Positions 19,015 through 26,980 of a DNA stretch of 64,000 nucleotides are shown piece by piece; positions within the stretch are counted from its first letter, which is position 1; each line of letters begins with the position of its first letter. The stretch is from Flavobacteriaceae bacterium PS02336. Its GTDB lineage: Bacteria > Bacteroidota > Bacteroidia > Flavobacteriales > Flavobacteriaceae. A program made the position numbers and the translations under genes. The stretch covers positions 620,001 to 684,000 of the forward strand of contig JASCOF010000003.1 of assembly GCA_029960065.1 (NCBI GenBank), read 5' to 3'. The notes below the pieces were generated by a model. The model made no database searches. It was not told the origin of the DNA and saw only the letters and a list, made by a program, of their open reading frames with translations.

Positions 19015-19704
19015 TTGAAAAAATTACTTTTAGCCGAAGACGATTTTGATTTTGCTACCATTTTAAAACAGTATTTAGAACTGCATCAATTTGAGGTAAC
19101 TTGGGCAGAAAATGGCGAAATAGCTTTGGATTATTTTAAAAACCAGACTTTTGATATCTGCGTTTTTGATGTCATGATGCCGATCTTGGACGGATTTTCA
19201 TTAGCTGAAAAAATAATTACAATCAATCCTGAAATTCCGTTTATTTTTCTAACAGCGAGAAAATTAAAAGAAGACAAAATTATCGGACTAAAACTGGGCG
19301 CAGACGACTATATCGCGAAACCTTTTGAGGTTGACGAACTGGTACTTCGTTTACAGAATATTCTAAAAAGAATTGAACAAAAGAGAAGTCTGGACGGAAA
19401 TAATATAATTGAAATAGGTTCGTATATTTTTGATAATGAAAGATTAACTCTTAACAATAAAAATCATGTGCAGCAGCTTACCGAAATGGAAGCATCTCTG
19501 ATTGAATATTTATATCTAAACCATAACCAGTTATTAAAAAGAGATCAAATCCTAATGTCTGTCTGGAAAAAAGACGATTATTTTTCAGGCCGAAGCATGG
19601 ATGTTTTCATCAGCCGTCTTCGAAAATATTTCAATTCAGATCCTAAAATTAAAATTGAAAGCGTCCGCAATATTGGCTTAGAATTTAAAATAGAAAAACC
19701 TTGA
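19015..19704 (+). CDS. OmpR-family response regulator
   Basis: A 229-residue partner of the upstream kinase. The receiver domain has acidic pair EDD (8-10), phosphoacceptor Asp52 in CVFDVMMPILDG, and Lys102 in DDYIAKPF. The C-terminal winged helix (about 130-229) has LTEMEASLIEYLYLN, DQILMSVWKKDDYFSGRSMDV and SRLRKYF. The start codon must be TTG at 19015: no ATG lies between the kinase stop and the conserved first strand KKLLLAEDD. The stop codon sits inside a palindromic terminator. Confidence 0.93.
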   Translation: MKKLLLAEDDFDFATILKQYLELHQFEVTWAENGEIALDYFKNQTFDICVFDVMMPILDGFSLAEKIITINPEIPFIFLTARKLKEDKIIGLKLGADDYIAKPFEVDELVLRLQNILKRIEQKRSLDGNNIIEIGSYIFDNERLTLNNKNHVQQLTEMEASLIEYLYLNHNQLLKRDQILMSVWKKDDYFSGRSMDVFISRLRKYFNSDPKIKIESVRNIGLEFKIEKP

Positions 19705-19719
19705 TTAATCAAGGTTTTT
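19694..19719. terminator. Bidirectional terminator overlapping the response-regulator stop
   Basis: A 26-bp perfect palindrome built from AAAAACC, TTGATTAATCAA and GGTTTTT. The TGA stop at 19702-19704 is inside the stem. Confidence 0.8.
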
Positions 19720-19739
19720 CTATTTTTATTTGTAAAAGG

Positions 19740-20282
19740 CTATTTAATCACCCATCCTAAAGTAAAGTTTCCAACAGGAACAAACTCTGTATCATACTTA
19801 TCGAAATTAACTCCTGGTCCTATATTAAATTCTAAATTAAATCTTCCTTTGTAAGTGCGCTGTAAACCCCATAATGGAGCAATTGTAAATGATCCAACAT
19901 AGTTTCCATATTTTTCATTTGTTGAAATTGAAGGAAAGTTATAAAGTGCGCTTACTGCAATATAATTTCCTGAATTAAAAGCGGTTCTTTTTCCTTTACT
20001 AGCTCTTTTTTCTAAATTATAATAATGACGAAATTGTTCATTGATTAGGGGAAAAAGATAGAAATTACCCTCACCATAATAACTGTTATATCGATATCCT
20101 AAACCTAAAGCGACTTCTGAATAAAGTGTATTCTTTTCTGACAATGCGTGTTCATACACAATTCCAGGAAATAACATATTGATTTTGAATTGATTTTTTA
20201 CAACTGCTGGAGCTTCATCTTGAGCTTTAGCAACATTAATAAATAGTACAGAAACAAACAGAACTAAGTAGTTTTTTATCAT
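19740..20282 (-). CDS. Small outer-membrane-barrel-like exported protein
   Basis: A 180-residue exported protein of unrecognised family. It has a signal peptide (YLVLFVSVLFINVAKAQ), then alternating hydrophobic/aromatic strands (FKINMLFPGIVYEHAL, YSEVALGLGYRYN, YIAVSALYNFPS, FTIAPLWGLQRTY, LEFNIGPGVNF) ending in FTLGWVIK. This is the pattern of an 8-10 strand outer-membrane barrel such as the DUF3575-like group. It is convergent with the response regulator and has its own promoter, so co-regulation is not implied. Confidence 0.6.
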   Translation of the reverse strand: MIKNYLVLFVSVLFINVAKAQDEAPAVVKNQFKINMLFPGIVYEHALSEKNTLYSEVALGLGYRYNSYYGEGNFYLFPLINEQFRHYYNLEKRASKGKRTAFNSGNYIAVSALYNFPSISTNEKYGNYVGSFTIAPLWGLQRTYKGRFNLEFNIGPGVNFDKYDTEFVPVGNFTLGWVIK

Positions 20283-20307
20283 TTTTGGTTTGTTAAATTG
20301 GTTGCGA

Positions 20308-20315
20308 CAAAAATA
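20308..20315 (-). promoter_or_regulatory. -7 promoter element of the small barrel gene
   Basis: Reads TATTTTTG on the minus strand (TAnnTTTG), 26 bases before the start codon. Confidence 0.45.
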
Positions 20316-20411
20316 GTTTTAAAAATAGATTATCCTATTAAAACTTAACTTATTTTCTTACAATCGTATTGAGATAATTTACTGCACTGCAAATCATATA
20401 AGTTTACTAAA

Positions 20412-20452
20412 CAATTGTATAACAATATTTAACAATTGTAATTCTAAATTTG
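20412..20452 (+). promoter_or_regulatory. Promoter with paired ACAATTGT palindromes
   Basis: The -7 element TAAATTTG is at 20445-20452. The 8-bp palindrome ACAATTGT occurs twice upstream, at 20412-20419 and 20432-20439, 20 bases apart (about two helical turns), where a regulator could bind on one face of the DNA. Confidence 0.45.
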
Positions 20453-20476
20453 ATGTAAACTTTAAAATCTAACATC

Positions 20477-20671
20477 ATGAACCTAAAAAGATTTTTCGGC
20501 GGATTACTGACAATCCTCGGAATTGTAGGACTTATTTATACTGCCGTTATTTTTGCCGGCACATCTGGAGAAACCAGAGATATCAAATCACTTATTATTT
20601 ATGGAATTTTGGGAATCGTCTTTTTTACATCCGGAATCAGTTTGGTTCGTGCGACAAAAGACGAGTCGTAA
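20477..20671 (+). CDS. Small two-helix membrane protein
   Basis: A 64-residue protein with transmembrane helices at about 7-27 (FGGLLTILGIVGLIYTAVIF) and 39-57 (LIIYGILGIVFFTSGISL) joined by a short polar loop. The positive N-terminus MNLKRF and charged tail RATKDES are typical of small inner-membrane proteins conserved in Flavobacteriaceae without assigned function. A consensus -7 element 25 bases upstream and a clean ATG support a real gene despite its size. A palindromic repeat follows the stop directly. Confidence 0.7.
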   Translation: MNLKRFFGGLLTILGIVGLIYTAVIFAGTSGETRDIKSLIIYGILGIVFFTSGISLVRATKDES

Positions 20672-20676
20672 TTTTA

Positions 20677-20831
20677 TTTTGCCACGAAGACGCTAAGACG
20701 CAAAGTTTTTGCCCTCACAAAAAATCGCCAAATTTTTAAAATTAAAAAAATTTCTTTGCGACTCTGCGACTTTGCGAGCCATATTTAGAGCTAGAAAAAA
20801 AACTTAGAGTCTTTGTGTCTTCGTGGCAAAA
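20677..20831. repeat. Imperfect palindrome of the GCCACGAAGAC family
   Basis: Left arm TTTTGCCACGAAGACGCTAA (from 20677) and right arm AGTCTTTGTGTCTTCGTGGC (ending near 20827). Inner parts contain TTGCGACTCTGCGACTTTGC. It fills the whole gap between the two convergent genes. Confidence 0.75.
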
Positions 20832-20840
20832 AACTAAAAA

Positions 20841-22091
20841 TTATTCCTCCAAAACAGGCTCCAGATTCAACTCTGTAAAATCTCTTTCTGTTTTTGAAAT
20901 GATGATCGTTGCTACTGTATTTCCAATTAAGTTTGTAATTGCTCTGGCTTCACTCATAAATTTATCTACGCCTAATAAAAAGGCTAAACCTTCAACCGGA
21001 ATTTTATGCAGCGCCGTTAATGTTGAAGCCAGAACAATAAATCCGCTTCCAGTAACTCCTGCTGCACCTTTTGAAGTAATCATTAAAATCCCAATAACAG
21101 TTAAAATTTCGAAAAAACTCAAATGCACATCGTACAATTGAGCCAAAAATAGTACCGACATCGAAAGATAAATCGAAGTTCCATCTAGATTAAAGGAATA
21201 ACCCGTCGGAATCACCAATCCAACAACAGATTTACTGCAACCCATTTTTTCCAATTTCACCATAATACTTGGCAGTGCAGCTTCAGAAGATGATGTTCCT
21301 AAAACGAGTAAGAGTTCTTCTTTGATGTATTTTAAAATGGATAAAATATTTATTTTATAATATCTTAGAATACTTCCTAAAATCAAGAATACAAAAAGTG
21401 CCATCGTTACATAAACACAGAGCATTAATTTTCCAAGCGGAATTAAAGTCTGTAATCCAAATTTTCCAATGGTATAAGCCATACCGCCAAAAGCACCGAT
21501 TGGAGCGAGATACATTATATATTTTAAACAGGTAAAAACAACTTTAGAAAAACGTTCTAAAACCAAAATTGTCTGTTCCCTTTTCTTATAAAAATTCAAA
21601 GCAATTCCGCATATAATAGCGGCTACTAAAACCTGCAACGTAAAATTGGAAAAGAAAAACTGCAGCCATGAAAAATCTTTGGCAGTTCCGCTTGTATACT
21701 GACTTGCATCTCCCAAAGCAAGACTTGATTTATCTATTTTTCCAGGCTGAAACAAATACGCAACTGCCACTCCAATTGCCAATGCAACAGTAGAAACAAC
21801 TTCAAAATATACTAAAGCTTTCACACCAATTCGTCCTACTTTTTTCAGGTTTCCCATTCCAGAAATTCCCAGAACAATAGTTAAGAAAATGATTGGTCCA
21901 ATAAAAAGTTTGATTAGATCAACAAATCTTTTGCCTAAAATTTCCATTTTCACACCATTTTCCGGCGAAAAATGTCCGAGTAAAACTCCCGCAATAATCG
22001 CAATCAGAACCCAGAAAGTTAGATTGGTCAATACAATTTTAAGAATGCTTTTGTTCTTTTTTGAAGAAGGATTTGGAGTGGGAATATTCAT
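20841..22091 (-). CDS. Dicarboxylate/amino acid:cation symporter (DAACS family)
   Basis: A 416-residue inner-membrane secondary transporter of the GltP/DctA family, importing glutamate/aspartate or C4-dicarboxylates with Na+ or H+. Family landmarks are seen: the serine-rich re-entrant loop LLVLGTSSSEAALPSIMVKLEKMG (HP1 region), the cation site GYSFNLDGTSIYLSMSVLFLAQ (TM7), ITSKGAAGVTGSGFIVLASTL (HP2 region) and the TM8 segment VDKFMSEARAITNLIGN with the substrate-binding Asp/Arg/Asn. Length and about eight helices fit. It is likely an independent transcription unit. Confidence 0.93.
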   Translation of the reverse strand: MNIPTPNPSSKKNKSILKIVLTNLTFWVLIAIIAGVLLGHFSPENGVKMEILGKRFVDLIKLFIGPIIFLTIVLGISGMGNLKKVGRIGVKALVYFEVVSTVALAIGVAVAYLFQPGKIDKSSLALGDASQYTSGTAKDFSWLQFFFSNFTLQVLVAAIICGIALNFYKKREQTILVLERFSKVVFTCLKYIMYLAPIGAFGGMAYTIGKFGLQTLIPLGKLMLCVYVTMALFVFLILGSILRYYKINILSILKYIKEELLLVLGTSSSEAALPSIMVKLEKMGCSKSVVGLVIPTGYSFNLDGTSIYLSMSVLFLAQLYDVHLSFFEILTVIGILMITSKGAAGVTGSGFIVLASTLTALHKIPVEGLAFLLGVDKFMSEARAITNLIGNTVATIIISKTERDFTELNLEPVLEE

Positions 22092-22113
22092 GAAATCAGG
22101 TTAGTTAGTTTCA

Positions 22114-22121
22114 CAAATATA
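22114..22121 (-). promoter_or_regulatory. -7 promoter element of the symporter gene
   Basis: Reads TATATTTG on the minus strand, 22 bases before the start. It lies immediately downstream of the rnpB 3' end, so the rnpB terminator T-run and this promoter are adjacent. Confidence 0.5.
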
Positions 22122-22130
22122 TATAAAAAA

Positions 22131-22468
22131 TGCAGACCTATAAGCCGGATTCTGTTCTTGTCTCATTCTACAAACGAGGCAATACCTTATCATTTATCTA
22201 GATCCCGAATTGCTTCGGGATTCAATCTACCTACCCTTCGGCAACGAACGAGAAGCCCTTAAATGCCGATATACTTGGTATTTCACCGCATAGAGTTTAC
22301 CTGGTTTCACTACAGCATTACCTGTACATACTTTCTGCTGCACTTGTCCTAATCCTCTCGTTTCGAAAAACGAGAGAACCGACGGGCGTTACCCGCTATG
22401 CTTCTCTATGGTGTCCGGACTTTCCTCCCTCTCGTCCCAAAAGACGAGACGACGATAAGGCGGTCTGC
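22131..22468 (-). ncRNA. rnpB: RNase P RNA (bacterial type A)
   Basis: Catalytic RNA that matures tRNA 5' ends. On the minus strand the conserved GAGGAAAGTCCGGACACC (near 22435-22411) and the 3' region ACAGAATCCGGCTTA (near 22153-22139) are diagnostic. The ends are set by the P1 helix: GCAGACC (22468-22462) pairs with GGTCTGC (22138-22132). About 338 nucleotides, with a hairpin GAATCCCGAAGC/ATTCGGGATC within. The T-rich ATTTTTTATAT after P1 is the terminator. A promoter element TACTTTTG lies four bases before the 5' end. Confidence 0.96.
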
Positions 22469-22472
22469 GGGG

Positions 22473-22480
22473 CAAAAGTA
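22473..22480 (-). promoter_or_regulatory. -7 promoter element of rnpB
   Basis: Reads TACTTTTG on the minus strand (TAnnTTTG), placing transcription start at G 22468, exactly where helix P1 begins. Confidence 0.6.
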
Positions 22481-22596
22481 CAATTTTATCACTTAACTAT
22501 ATTGGTTTTAAATTTCAGTTTTTATGGACTTTATTCTAACTTTTTAATTTTAAAATAGTTATCTTTAAAATTCCATTAATTTTAAATTCAGTTATC

Positions 22597-22890
22597 ATGA
22601 GGAGAATGTATCATTACGCAACTGTTTCAAAGGCTTTAGATCAATTGAATGAAAAAGGATTTACATGTGATTTTAATCGAAATGCTGACTTGATTAAAAA
22701 GAATCCTGAGAAATTTGAAATTGTTCATGTGTATCGATACGAAGGGGAATCTGACCCGGCGGATGAGGCAGTTGTATACGGAATTAGATCTGTAAACGGT
22801 AAAAAAGGTGTTTATGTAGCTGGTTTTTCAGCCGATTCAGATCAGGAAACAGCGCAGTTTTTATTTCAATTAAGTATTAAGGGAAGGTAA
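22597..22890 (+). CDS. Small conserved Bacteroidota protein, unknown function
   Basis: A 97-residue cytosolic protein. The layout [20 protein letters not shown]...[24 protein letters not shown] belongs to a small Bacteroidota family that I recall being labelled phosphoribosylpyrophosphate synthetase in databases; nothing here supports that enzyme (no PRPP-binding motif, far too short). It has an alpha/beta pattern with acidic patches. The ATG at 22606 (fourth codon) is an equally good start. A bidirectional terminator follows. Confidence 0.7.
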   Translation: MRRMYHYATVSKALDQLNEKGFTCDFNRNADLIKKNPEKFEIVHVYRYEGESDPADEAVVYGIRSVNGKKGVYVAGFSADSDQETAQFLFQLSIKGR

Positions 22891-22925
22891 AATTTTTAAA
22901 ATCCCAATCTAAACTTGGGAACAAG

Positions 22926-22972
22926 AAAAAATCCAAATTCTAATTTCTGTAAAATTGGAATTTGGATTTTTT
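22926..22972. terminator. Bidirectional terminator
   Basis: Stem from AAAATCCAAATTC (ending 22940) and GAATTTGGATTTT (from 22958) with T-runs in both directions, between convergent genes. Confidence 0.85.
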
Positions 22973-22994
22973 TTTATTTAAAATTTCTCTACTA

Positions 22995-23366
22995 TTATAC
23001 TGTTGGTATTTTCAATTTCCAGCCGGGCTGAATTAGGTCTGGATTTGAAATAATATCTTTATTGGCTTCAAAAATATCCTTCCAAGAAACTCCATACGCT
23101 TTTCCAATTTTAGAAAGAGAATCGCCTACTTCAACGGTATATTCTCTAGAAACGCTTTCTGCAACTTCTATATTCATAACTACATCAGCAGATCTGTAAT
23201 CTGGATCAATTTCGCCATAAGAATTCCAAAGTTTTTCTTTGTCTGCTGCCGATTTAACTGTGCCATCAATATATAGCACATTATCTTGTTCTCTTACCTG
23301 TAAATCTGTTGTTCCTACCTCAGAAGCCAGATCTATCAATTCTCTATATTTATCTTGTAAACTCAT
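22995..23366 (-). CDS. BON-LysM protein resembling the cytosolic K+-binding protein Kbp (YgaU)
   Basis: A 123-residue protein without a signal peptide. Residues 20-70 form a BON-like domain (VLYIDGTVKSAADKEKLWNSY) and 75-123 a LysM domain (YTVEVGDSLSKIGKAYGVSWKDIFEANKD...IQPGWKLKIP). This BON+LysM order, length and cytosolic location match E. coli Kbp/YgaU, a potassium-binding stress protein; the Kbp N-terminal helix is shortened. It lies six bases downstream of a BON lipoprotein gene, so they are one operon, probably an osmotic or envelope-stress unit by analogy (inferred). Confidence 0.82.
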   Translation of the reverse strand: MSLQDKYRELIDLASEVGTTDLQVREQDNVLYIDGTVKSAADKEKLWNSYGEIDPDYRSADVVMNIEVAESVSREYTVEVGDSLSKIGKAYGVSWKDIFEANKDIISNPDLIQPGWKLKIPTV

Positions 23367-23372
23367 AACAAC

Positions 23373-23852
23373 TTATTTTATGATTAATTTGTTATCCACT
23401 TTTTTCGGTTTCAATTCTTGTATGCTTTGCATAAGAGGCTGTAATTTATCTCTTTTGATTTCTCCTGAAAGTGTTACAACACCTCCAACAACTGTAGCGC
23501 TCACACCATCGTAAGCATCTACAACTTTATGCACCGATTTATCTAATTCATTATCTGGATTAATAACAACAGCCGCAGCCGCAGGTTCTTGATTAGCTCT
23601 AGCAAGTTCGCAGGTATTTACTACAGACTTTACACCTTTTACAGATCTAACGCTTTTCTCAATATTTTTCTTGAAAATTTCGTCATCACAGGTTCCTGTA
23701 ATTGTGGCCACACCGTCGTGTACAGCAACTTGGATGTTTGGTGTGTCGCTAAGTTTTTCGCTAATTGCTTTTTCAATATCTGCATCTTTCGGAGCACAAG
23801 CTGCGAGAGAAACAAAAAGACCAATTGCTAATAAAAGGGATTGCATTTTCAT
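23373..23852 (-). CDS. BON-domain lipoprotein (OsmY-like)
   Basis: A 159-residue exported lipoprotein: signal MQSLLLAIGLFVSLAAC with the lipobox LAAC, so the mature N-terminus is Cys19. It has two BON domains, about residues 25-80 (IEKAISEKLSDTPNIQVAVHDGVATITGTC) and 100-159 (VHKVVDAYDGVSATVVGGVVTLSGEI), joined by an Ala-rich linker. BON proteins bind phospholipid membranes and are typically induced by osmotic stress. It is the first gene of an operon with the Kbp-like gene. Confidence 0.85.
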   Translation of the reverse strand: MKMQSLLLAIGLFVSLAACAPKDADIEKAISEKLSDTPNIQVAVHDGVATITGTCDDEIFKKNIEKSVRSVKGVKSVVNTCELARANQEPAAAAVVINPDNELDKSVHKVVDAYDGVSATVVGGVVTLSGEIKRDKLQPLMQSIQELKPKKVDNKLIIK

Positions 23853-23991
23853 AATAAGATGTTTTAATAATTAACTATCTAAAATTAAACAGATTAAACA
23901 TCAAAACATTATAGGATATGCTTGTAGATTTTATATCTTTTCCAGTAAAATTTAGAAATTATGCAATTCAGTTTTAACTGAAGAGTTAATT

Positions 23992-24513
23992 TTAATTATC
24001 AAAAAAAATGAATTTCAAGTTAGTATTGTTCGTCATAAAACGAACAGCATTATTTGAATTTTCTAATTTTGTAAGAGTGATGATTTTTTTTCTTGATTTT
24101 ACATTTTCATTTGCCAAAACCAATGAAAAACATTTTACGGATACATTCAAATCTGGTTCCCAATTATGAAGGCTTTTCAAATCTTTTGAATAAGGATAAT
24201 TAGTTGATAAATTTCCTTTTACTACTAAAAAGCAATTATATTGTTCTATACATACATCTGTCTTCTTAATAACAAATCCAAATAAAAAAACAGAAGTATA
24301 AACTTTATTTTGTTCTACGAATAAACCTTTCTTTATTAATAAAAAAACCAGTAAAACAAAGACAAAAACAAGTAATGCTACTTTAATAAAAACATACTCA
24401 GTTAATTTCAAAGAATTAAACATTCCAAGTAAAACCATCACACACACAAATACCGTAATGAGTAAATTTTGAAACTGCTTAAAATCTAAATTTCTTTCTA
24501 GAATAATTTTCAT
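23992..24513 (-). CDS. Hypothetical protein with two transmembrane helices
   Basis: A 173-residue protein of no recognised family. The ATG at 24513 is chosen; a longer frame would need a TTG. Two helices near residues 15-33 (LLITVFVCVMVLLGMF) and 40-60 (VFIKVALLVFVFVLLVFLLI) form a hairpin, followed by a 110-residue soluble part of beta character (YTSVFLFGFVIKKTDVCIEQYNCFLVVKG), a layout like small PH-domain-type membrane proteins, though no signature confirms this. Strongly AT-rich, and it may be accessory together with the next gene. Confidence 0.55.
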   Translation of the reverse strand: MKIILERNLDFKQFQNLLITVFVCVMVLLGMFNSLKLTEYVFIKVALLVFVFVLLVFLLIKKGLFVEQNKVYTSVFLFGFVIKKTDVCIEQYNCFLVVKGNLSTNYPYSKDLKSLHNWEPDLNVSVKCFSLVLANENVKSRKKIITLTKLENSNNAVRFMTNNTNLKFIFFDN

Positions 24514-24571
24514 TTTATTTATCAACTGATAATATTTTTATTAATTCTTCTGCTTGGATCATTGGCATTTT

Positions 24572-25621
24572 TTATTTAGAACAATACTCAAGTTCTCTTT
24601 CGATACTACTTTCTATTACACCTTCTCTAAAATATGTTTTTTTGATCCAATTTTTGTATTTATCATAAACCGTTTCAATAGTAGTTGTATCAACTTTTTC
24701 TTCTCCTTGATTGTAGTAATCGCTTTTTGATTTATAAACTATCTTCCCAGCATTTTTAAAAGTCTTATAATAATCTCTAATCACTTTATTAGCTCCATAC
24801 ACATAAGTGCAATCAGACAAAGAGTCTTTTGAAGTCCAAGTAGTTTGAGATCTTTCTAAAAAGTCTCTTTCATATTCTTCCACAATTTTTAATTCAAACT
24901 GCTTATTTTTAACTGTTTTAGTAACTTCTTTCCGAGAATATCTTGGACTTATTTTTGTCACTATTGTAGTATCTTTATCTTTTTTGTGTTCATACAATGT
25001 TTGTTTTTCTGGATAGAATGACATTTTATAACCTTTATTGGACTCACTTGTTACTACTGTTTCTCCTTTTTCATTTTCGGGGTTATGATATAAATTTTCA
25101 ATCAAATGATTCTGATTATTGTATTTATAAACTCTGAAATCTTGTAAAGTGTCATTAACATAACGTTCTTGTTTAACAACCAAATCTTTGACAAATCTAT
25201 TTATATACTTTTCTTTGTACTTCTCATTGCTGTATATTTTTGTAGAGTCTGGATATTCAGAATTACCACTAAAATATTGATTTACAACATCTAATTTCAC
25301 AATACCATTATTTCTTGAAATAGTCGTAATTCTTTCTAAGGGATCAAATTCTACTTTTCTCCAAGAATCTCTATTAGCTTTGTCATAAAGATTTAGGGAT
25401 TGAACTGTTCCATTTTTAAAAAAATAAACTTCCGAAATATCTTTTACCGAATCAATTTTTGAGCTCATTCTATCAATTCTCAAAGTTTTAACTGTCATTT
25501 TTTTAATGCAGCCTTTATAATCAATATTACTTGGTACAAGCATGTTTTTTTTGATGTTAACTTCTTGAGAGGAAACTAATAAATTGAATAGTAAGAAAAA
25601 AAGTGTGGTTAATTTTTTCAT
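24572..25621 (-). CDS. Exported hypothetical protein with YD/RHS-like strand repeats
   Basis: A 349-residue protein from the ATG at 25621, which puts the signal peptide MKKLTTLFFLLFNLLVSSQ at the N-terminus; an upstream in-frame ATG at 25648 is unlikely. The mature part consists of short repeated beta units such as VYFFKNGTVQSLNLYDKANRD, VEFDPLERITTISRNNG, RVYKYNNQNHLIENLYHN and VYDKYKNWIKKTYFREG, resembling the tyrosine-rich strand repeats of RHS/YD-type or MORN-like proteins. It is about 60 bases upstream of the two-helix gene on the same strand, so the pair may form one unit. Function unknown. Confidence 0.6.
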   Translation of the reverse strand: MKKLTTLFFLLFNLLVSSQEVNIKKNMLVPSNIDYKGCIKKMTVKTLRIDRMSSKIDSVKDISEVYFFKNGTVQSLNLYDKANRDSWRKVEFDPLERITTISRNNGIVKLDVVNQYFSGNSEYPDSTKIYSNEKYKEKYINRFVKDLVVKQERYVNDTLQDFRVYKYNNQNHLIENLYHNPENEKGETVVTSESNKGYKMSFYPEKQTLYEHKKDKDTTIVTKISPRYSRKEVTKTVKNKQFELKIVEEYERDFLERSQTTWTSKDSLSDCTYVYGANKVIRDYYKTFKNAGKIVYKSKSDYYNQGEEKVDTTTIETVYDKYKNWIKKTYFREGVIESSIERELEYCSK

Positions 25622-25843
25622 TATCAATGAGCTTTTGTGAATAGACAACTTTAAATTTATTGTTCCTACAAATATTGCATTTTTTCATTTAAATCAGTTA
25701 TTTTTTTATTACAGAAAAAGTTTCCTTTAAAAATCCTACAAGGTTTTTTTATAATTCAAAAAATAAAAAATCTACTAAAAAATACCTTACTAACTAATAT
25801 TCAAACCACTCAAAAAACCTTCAAAATTTTTATGATTTTCAGA

Positions 25844-25875
25844 TTTGTGATTTGGTAATTTTCAGCCTATATTTG
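25844..25875 (+). promoter_or_regulatory. dnaX promoter
   Basis: TTTG (25844-25847), 20-base spacer and TATATTTG (25868-25875), an exact match to the Bacteroidota -33/-7 consensus; the start codon follows 19 bases later. The 220 bases upstream of it hold nothing else recognisable. Confidence 0.75.
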
Positions 25876-25894
25876 CTATCGAATAAAAAAGAAT

Positions 25895-26980
25895 ATGGAA
25901 CAATTTGTAGTATCGGCACGTAAATATCGTCCTCAGACATTTAAAGATGTTGTGGGGCAGAAAGCCATTACCAACACTTTGTTGAATGCTATTGAAACCA
26001 ACCATTTGGCTTCTGCTCTTTTATTTACAGGACCGCGTGGAGTTGGTAAAACTACCTGCGCCCGTATTTTGGCACGAAAAATAAATCAGCCAGGATATGA
26101 TGATCCTACAGAAGATTTCGCGTTCAATGTTTTTGAGCTTGATGCTGCTTCTAACAACTCTGTTGATGATATTCGAAGCCTTATCGATCAGGTTCGAATC
26201 CCGCCGCAAACTGGACAATACAAAGTATATATTATTGACGAGGTTCATATGTTGTCTTCGGCCGCTTTTAATGCTTTTCTTAAAACATTAGAAGAACCGC
26301 CAAAACATGCTATTTTTATTTTAGCTACAACAGAAAAACACAAAATTCTTCCAACGATTTTATCACGCTGTCAGATTTTTGATTTCAAAAGAATTACGGT
26401 AAAAGATGCTAAAGAACATTTAGCAGATGTTGCTGAAAGCCAAGGAATCAATTTTGAAGACGACGCACTGCACATTATCGCTCAAAAGGCTGATGGAGCA
26501 ATGCGTGATGCTTTGTCCATTTTTGACCGCGTAGTTTCATACTGCGGGACAAATTTAACACGTCAGGCTGTAACCGAAAACCTAAACGTTTTAGATTACG
26601 AAACGTATATTACTATTACGGATTTACTTTTAGAAAATGAAATTCCAAAGCTTTTATTAGCTTACAACGACATTCTTGCAAAAGGTTTTGACGGACATCA
26701 TTTTATTTCAGGACTAGCTTCTCATTTTAGAGATTTATTAGTCAGCAAAACGCCTTCGACTATTGCTTTACTGGAAGTTGGTGAACAGGTACAGCAAATG
26801 TATGCCGCTCAATCGCAGAAATGCTCTCAAGAGTTTTTATTAAAAGGAATTGATATTGCAAACGACTGCGATTTAAAATACAAATTAAGCCAGAATCAGC
26901 GCCTTTTAGTTGAATTATGCTTGATGCAATTAGCCTCTATCAACTTTGATGGAGAAAAAAAAAAGCTGAGCAATTCATAA
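25895..26980 (+). CDS. dnaX: DNA polymerase III subunit gamma (zero-frame product of dnaX)
   Basis: The unshifted 361-residue product contains the AAA+ ATPase module and the oligomerisation domain III but lacks the tau-specific C-terminal region that contacts polymerase and helicase. It ends GEKKKLSNS at TAA 26978-26980, only 13 bases past the A run, an arrangement expected for a gamma form made by programmed frameshifting. Confidence 0.7.
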   Translation: MEQFVVSARKYRPQTFKDVVGQKAITNTLLNAIETNHLASALLFTGPRGVGKTTCARILARKINQPGYDDPTEDFAFNVFELDAASNNSVDDIRSLIDQVRIPPQTGQYKVYIIDEVHMLSSAAFNAFLKTLEEPPKHAIFILATTEKHKILPTILSRCQIFDFKRITVKDAKEHLADVAESQGINFEDDALHIIAQKADGAMRDALSIFDRVVSYCGTNLTRQAVTENLNVLDYETYITITDLLLENEIPKLLLAYNDILAKGFDGHHFISGLASHFRDLLVSKTPSTIALLEVGEQVQQMYAAQSQKCSQEFLLKGIDIANDCDLKYKLSQNQRLLVELCLMQLASINFDGEKKKLSNS

